Source of the DNA: Geothrix sp. 21YS21S-4
GTDB lineage: Bacteria; Acidobacteriota; Holophagae; Holophagales; Holophagaceae
NCBI RefSeq assembly: GCF_030845995.1
Contig: NZ_CP132719.1
Coordinates: 1,488,001 to 1,552,000 of the forward strand
Length of the DNA stretch: 64,000 bases
Reading direction: 5' to 3'
Shown: piece after piece, positions 61,001 to 64,000 of the stretch
How positions within the stretch are numbered: the first letter of the stretch is position 1
Layout: every line of letters starts with the position of its first letter
Program-made: the position numbers and the translations under genes
The notes under the pieces: generated by a model
What the model was told of the DNA's origin: nothing
Databases searched by the model: none
The model's input: only the letters and a program-made list of their open reading frames with translations

Positions 61001-64000
61001 CACGATCGGCGGAATCACGGCGGTATGGACCACGATCCAGGACGACCGGGGCTTCACCCGGTCGGAGGCGGTGGACCTGCTGGGGCAGAAGCGGGCGGTG
61101 ATCGACCAGGCGGGCCAGCTGAGCGAGTCCTTCTACGACCAGGACGGCCACCTGATCCAGACCCTGCAGGGCAACCAGCAGCGGAGCTACACCTACAACG
61201 CCATGGGGTGGCTGACCAGCCGGACGGAGCCCGAGGAGGGGACGACGGTCTATTCGAAGTTCACCCAGGCCGGAGCGCCGCTGGTGGTCCAGCAGTACGG
61301 CCGGAGCGGGGGGAGCGTCCGGAATGCCTTCAGCACGGTCCTGAACGACCAGCTCCTGCCGGCGATCCAGAGCGCCTCCGGACCCGAGGGAAGCGTGGTG
61401 CGGACCCTGACCTATGACCCCGCCACGCGGCTGCTGACGGCGCTCCAGGAGACCCAGCCCAACGGGACCCTGACGGAGGCCTACGGCTACGACGACCTGT
61501 TCCGCGTTTCCAGCAAGACCGTCTCCGACGGCGCCCAGAGTTTCAATGTCAACCGCGCCTTTGATGCGGCGGGACGGGTGACGAGCCTCACCTATCCCGC
61601 CGCCGCCGGCCGCCGGGACGTGGTGGGCTACACCTACGACGTCCTGGGTCGGATGTCGGCGGTGACGGTGAACGGAGAGACCCGACCCCGGGGATCGATG
61701 GTCTACGACCAGGTCTCGGACACCTCCGTCAGCCAGGTGCTGACCTACGGGAACAACGCCTGGACCACCAGTCGGGCCGATCGCGGGGAATTGGCCCAGG
61801 TGACCCACGTCGCGCCCGCGGGCACGTTGGAAGACCATACGATGGCCTGGACCCCCGGGGGCCTGCTGACGCGCCGGGGGACGGACACCTTCGGCTACGA
61901 CGCCCTCCAGCGGCTGAGTTCCGCCCACGTGCTCAACCCCCAGACGGGAACGTATGTGGACCAGGGCTTCAGTTACGACCGCTACGGAAACCGCACGTCC
62001 AGCACCACCACGGCCCCCGCGGGCACCCTTCCGGCCACGTCCGAAGCCCTCACCTGGACCGCCGCCTACGGCAGCAGCAACGACCTGCCCGCCACTGTGG
62101 CCGCCGTGGGCGGGAGCCTCGCCACCGGCGCCCTCTACGACGACCTGGGGCGGATGAAGCAGGCGTGGACCACGCCGGGGCAGGCCGCCACCCAGACCGC
62201 GTGGACCTACGATCCCTCGGGGAGGATCGTCAAGGAGAACGGGACCAGCTACCTGCTGGATGCGGAAGGCCTGAGGTTCAGACGGTCGAAGGTGGATGGA
62301 TCGGTCAATTACACGGTCTATGGCTTCAACCGGGAACCACTCATCACATTCTCAAATGCATTCCCTGGTGATTCAGGAAGCGCGCAGATAATCAATCAAT
62401 CGGGGGCTGCGGGGGGCCCCACCTTTACAACGCATGGGGGAAGCAAGGCCCTTCGCATTTGGCATAAGCAGGGAACCAACTGCAGCCTTGGGAGGTCCCT
62501 TGGAACCTTTTCAGCCGGCGATGTGGTTACCGCGACGGTTTGGTTTATGGCCCCTCCAGGCGTGCATGGCCAGGTGTTTCTGGGGGATGATGACGGGAAC
62601 GACCGCTACGACAACTTTGAACAAACAGCAGTGATGGGGAATGGCCAGTGGCAGTGCATCACCCTCACTCACACCATGACCCATCCGGACGTGATGGCGA
62701 TCTACCTCTATGGAGATCGTGACGGCACGACCAGCGACTCTGTCAGCGTGATTTACGACGACGTGTCTGTATCCAGTGCCCTCCAGGGTCTTGTTATGAA
62801 CGACAGTTTCGAATCCGGATTGGGCTCCTGGCCAAACGGAGCTGGACAGCTTTGTGAGCTGGTCACGGCTTCCACGGCCACAACCTACAATGGAAGCAAG
62901 GCCCTTCGGATTTGGCACAAGCAGGGAACCAATTGCAGCCTTGGGAGACCTCTGGGGACCTTTGCAGCCGGGGATGTCGTCACCGCGGCGGTTTGGTTTA
63001 TGGCCCCTCCAGGCGTACATGGCCAGGTGTTTCTGGGGGATGATGACGGGAACGACCGCTACGACAACTTTGAACAAACAGCGGTAATGGGGAATGGCCA
63101 GTGGCAGCGCATCACGCTCACCCACACCATGACCCATGCGGATCTGATGGCGATCTACCTCTATGGAGATCGTGACGGCACGACCAGCGACTCTGTCAGC
63201 GTGATTTACGACGACGTGTCTGTATCCAGTGCCCTCCAGGGTCTTGTTATGAACGACAGTTTCGAATCCGGATTGGGCTCCTGGCCAAACGGAGCTGGAC
63301 AGCTTTGTGAGCTGGTCACGGCTTCCACGGCCACAACCTACAATGGAAGCAAGGCCCTTCGGATTTGGCACAAGCAGGGAACCAATTGCAGCCTTGGGAG
63401 ACCTCTGGGGACCTTTGCAGCCGGGGATGTCGTCACCGCGGCGGTTTGGTTTATGGCCCCTCCAGGCGTACATGGCCAGGTGTTTCTGGGGGATGATGAC
63501 GGGAACGACCGCTACGACAACTTTGAACAAACAGCGGTAATGGGGAATGGCCAGTGGCAGCGCATCACGCTCACCCACACCATGACCCATGCGGATCTGA
63601 TGGCGATCTACCTCTATGGAGACCGTGACGGGACAACCAGCGACTCCGTCAGCGTGATTTACGATGACGTGTCCGTATCCAGTGCGCTGCAGGGTCTTGT
63701 TATGAATGACAGTTTCGAATCCGGATTGGGCTCCTGGCCCAATACAGCAGGTCAGCTCAATGAAATTGTTCAAGCAACCAATCTCCTTTGGCAGCGATCC
63801 ATGATCTACGGCTTCGGTCAGCTCCTCAGCGAGAGCCGGCCGGATGGGGTGATCTACATCCAGGGGGATCAGGTGGGGAGTCCCAACGTGATCACGAATG
63901 CCAGCGGGGTTCTCGTGAACCGGACGAAGAACCTGCCCTTCGGGGAACGACTGGTGGACGGGTTGCCCAACGCGCCCAAGAGCCTGCGGCGGTTCACCAA
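58029..64000 (+). CDS. Giant secreted Rhs/YD-repeat protein with inserted CBM-like tandem domains (3' truncated by window)
   Basis: One uninterrupted frame of at least 1,990 codons runs to the window end. It begins with a signal peptide (FRRFLSVIAVCLCLTGPFVAP). The N-terminal 700 or so residues are beta-rich and resemble the N-terminal regions of Rhs/wall-associated proteins. YD repeats occupy about 745-1430, with many variants such as TYAYDALGRISS, FQYDDLGRETGH, YTYDVLGRMS and FSYDRYGNRTS. The sequence YTVYGF then breaks into three tandem 151-residue modules (about 1437-1915). The core resumes with MIYGFGQLLSE, then YIQGDQVGSPNVITNASG, then NLPFGERL, the conserved Rhs pre-tip motif. The C-terminal tip, normally a toxin or effector, is beyond the window. 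ATG 58023 is an alternative start. Confidence 0.9.
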   Translation, partial: MFRRFLSVIAVCLCLTGPFVAPSSLGAMPPNEGGPEDPGNPSNPSSPAPVGETPQMSRIIAVGAGSVDAVSGNLHLGIPLGPRLPGRIPLGFFWTHDVSKTPDESARNGGELRPVVWPSLYLNDGFLQLTVGLQGDSVVFYRGIDPGRLPSSAALLQAMADRKVQVVPPVEAPAGYQLVQAGPFVIREVLPTSDESRILVVFGYQSTLRAANGATTTAFLGSGACILSGADAIWFQEGGGTVPQNHVMSHFTNRWGDHVQVDEAYSSLAAGFSALQSIQIRDMVQTGVSLTLQLTPTSSVWTSSKVHYSYPAGQVVKTTYPWLTGFDGSIRITNTLGLPEVRLAGAFYSQQRFLPWRDPWGPNFNAFATPPPPVPEGKWDSGFNPTDITTAASDGTSRALRMVWQEIYQNWPQAPVEIHHPSGLVETFAYGQVSNLSSLSFSRWDGRWTGFRSSVMDRSTLPASFEPLTECRLGVTQVRRWDSGGSAGQGIRILRIRPTWRITSPAGTTPIVWACTETRNLTAILDYPTADPAGPFRALRITHPTFNAAYEGQVDSRQGFLFAISAALSSEWLTGTGVPSSPLDLGNQVYQVAVHDGFDLSSWANPLGALTGGLPTNAVARRTRTYAKDLPTRTTVMGNPNVSGASDTYGPVLTEESTSATQTLPSADGTAVPIWSGSLPSEEPSQSIRRRGRIQRSFDVPLMRLLLSTDQKTLDGAGLPTLRFSAPNGQGGAQAPSAGIASADFGTTTYAYDALGRISSQKGDRGGFTAEEQRSYVDGLPLLRETTQNALTGPGGPYYPNPDNSGMVAGKVYTWADTHVQGGPSTVRDKIDGRTESFQYDDLGRETGHTDVLGITTTTSYDAWGRKSQVTRLARGGVGAVTTDYAYDVNGTWKDETLTADGRSLRTRTNLDAFGRAVKVTAYDANGIQATSQSFGYDGFGQKVRQSPVLTRTQASWGNETWAYDGQGRMTDHWDAQGRLLQHVTLQPTWTTIGGITAVWTTIQDDRGFTRSEAVDLLGQKRAVIDQAGQLSESFYDQDGHLIQTLQGNQQRSYTYNAMGWLTSRTEPEEGTTVYSKFTQAGAPLVVQQYGRSGGSVRNAFSTVLNDQLLPAIQSASGPEGSVVRTLTYDPATRLLTALQETQPNGTLTEAYGYDDLFRVSSKTVSDGAQSFNVNRAFDAAGRVTSLTYPAAAGRRDVVGYTYDVLGRMSAVTVNGETRPRGSMVYDQVSDTSVSQVLTYGNNAWTTSRADRGELAQVTHVAPAGTLEDHTMAWTPGGLLTRRGTDTFGYDALQRLSSAHVLNPQTGTYVDQGFSYDRYGNRTSSTTTAPAGTLPATSEALTWTAAYGSSNDLPATVAAVGGSLATGALYDDLGRMKQAWTTPGQAATQTAWTYDPSGRIVKENGTSYLLDAEGLRFRRSKVDGSVNYTVYGFNREPLITFSNAFPGDSGSAQIINQSGAAGGPTFTTHGGSKALRIWHKQGTNCSLGRSLGTFSAGDVVTATVWFMAPPGVHGQVFLGDDDGNDRYDNFEQTAVMGNGQWQCITLTHTMTHPDVMAIYLYGDRDGTTSDSVSVIYDDVSVSSALQGLVMNDSFESGLGSWPNGAGQLCELVTASTATTYNGSKALRIWHKQGTNCSLGRPLGTFAAGDVVTAAVWFMAPPGVHGQVFLGDDDGNDRYDNFEQTAVMGNGQWQRITLTHTMTHADLMAIYLYGDRDGTTSDSVSVIYDDVSVSSALQGLVMNDSFESGLGSWPNGAGQLCELVTASTATTYNGSKALRIWHKQGTNCSLGRPLGTFAAGDVVTAAVWFMAPPGVHGQVFLGDDDGNDRYDNFEQTAVMGNGQWQRITLTHTMTHADLMAIYLYGDRDGTTSDSVSVIYDDVSVSSALQGLVMNDSFESGLGSWPNTAGQLNEIVQATNLLWQRSMIYGFGQLLSESRPDGVIYIQGDQVGSPNVITNASGVLVNRTKNLPFGERLVDGLPNAPKSLRRFT
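62434..63760 (+). repeat. Three tandem ~453-bp repeats (151-residue carbohydrate-binding-like modules) inside the Rhs gene
   Basis: Corresponding bases recur at exact 453-base offsets (for example AAGCAAGGCC at 62441, 62894 and 63347). Under that offset, 62692-63169 is identical to 63145-63622, so one whole unit is perfectly duplicated. The first unit is diverged at its 5' part, and the third at its 3' end. Each module reads NDSFESGLGSWP, then GSKALRIWHKQGT, then VWFMAPPGVHGQVFLGDDDGN, then VIYDDVSVSS, a jelly-roll layout reminiscent of CBM_4_9-type domains. Base composition is visibly more A/T-rich than the flanking YD-repeat DNA, suggesting acquisition. Confidence 0.88.

Noticed and set aside
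62511-63773. A 420-codon minus-strand frame with three similar repeats opposite the Rhs cassette.
   Set aside because: Its repeats merely mirror the tandem 453-bp DNA repeats of the sense gene. No start signal or known domain, and the sense frame continues through conserved Rhs motifs.

Overview
The window is 64 kb of high-G+C, densely coding bacterial chromosome. It has short intergenic gaps, many ATGA/GTGA/TAGTG stop-start overlaps and frequent GTG/TTG starts. The cell is Gram-negative: it carries LptD, KdsB, GmhB and a sterol-type lipid-binding protein. A DUF2911 protein, a VWA-type secreted protein of the kind common in Acidobacteriota, several chemosensory genes and a very large Rhs/YD protein point to Acidobacteriota, probably class Holophagae (Geothrix-like). 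That assignment is inferred from gene content and style only.

Layout. 1-2230 (minus): start of a DUF2911 protein and a membrane 'Gcr/SpecificRecomb' protein. 2341-4977 (minus): a tightly overlapped GNAT - PlsC - agmatinase-family - unknown operon. 5084-13576: a phosphate island with Pit and its DUF47 partner, a PhoR-like kinase on the plus strand, then pstS-pstC-pstA-pstB-phoU-phoB on the minus strand. phoR and phoB converge on a 395-bp mobile repeat. 13897-19171 (plus): RNase E/G, ZIP transporter, LptD. 19155-23515 (minus): kdsB-trxB-alr-GGDEF. 23590-33855 (plus): CheA, CheW, FabH, RsmD, an unusual chemoreceptor, a second copy of the mobile repeat, a hybrid-style histidine kinase and a response regulator fused to a degenerate kinase. 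33836-40503: an orphan CoA-transferase A subunit (minus), then a beta-propeller protein, GmhB, SfsA, GcvT, GcvH and a LysM lytic transglycosylase (plus). 40555-40630: tRNA-Ala(GGC) with a promoter and a hairpin. 40682-52151: ABC-F protein, tryptophanase, CoaX, BirA, an HMGL-family synthase, Ppx/GppA, polysaccharide deacetylase, a VWA-type protein, a triple SCP2 protein and a small Cys-rich ORF. 52165-55214 (minus): an envelope-stress-like operon made of a 37-residue membrane peptide, a DUF5668 protein, a LiaF-like protein, a LytS-type kinase and a LytTR regulator. 55302-57909: a YigZ protein and a eukaryote-type formyl-THF synthetase. 58029-64000: a secreted Rhs/YD-repeat giant that runs off the window.

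The points most worth following up are: (i) two copies of a non-coding element with terminal inverted repeats, flanked by TA, whose ends supply the TAG stop codons of the adjoining genes; (ii) a lower-G+C cassette of three tandem 453-bp carbohydrate-binding-like repeats inside the conserved Rhs core, with one unit exactly duplicated; (iii) the 37-residue membrane peptide at the head of the LiaF/LytTR operon; (iv) a receiver-GAF-pseudokinase next to an intact histidine kinase. No CRISPR array, rRNA, prophage or complete insertion sequence is visible.
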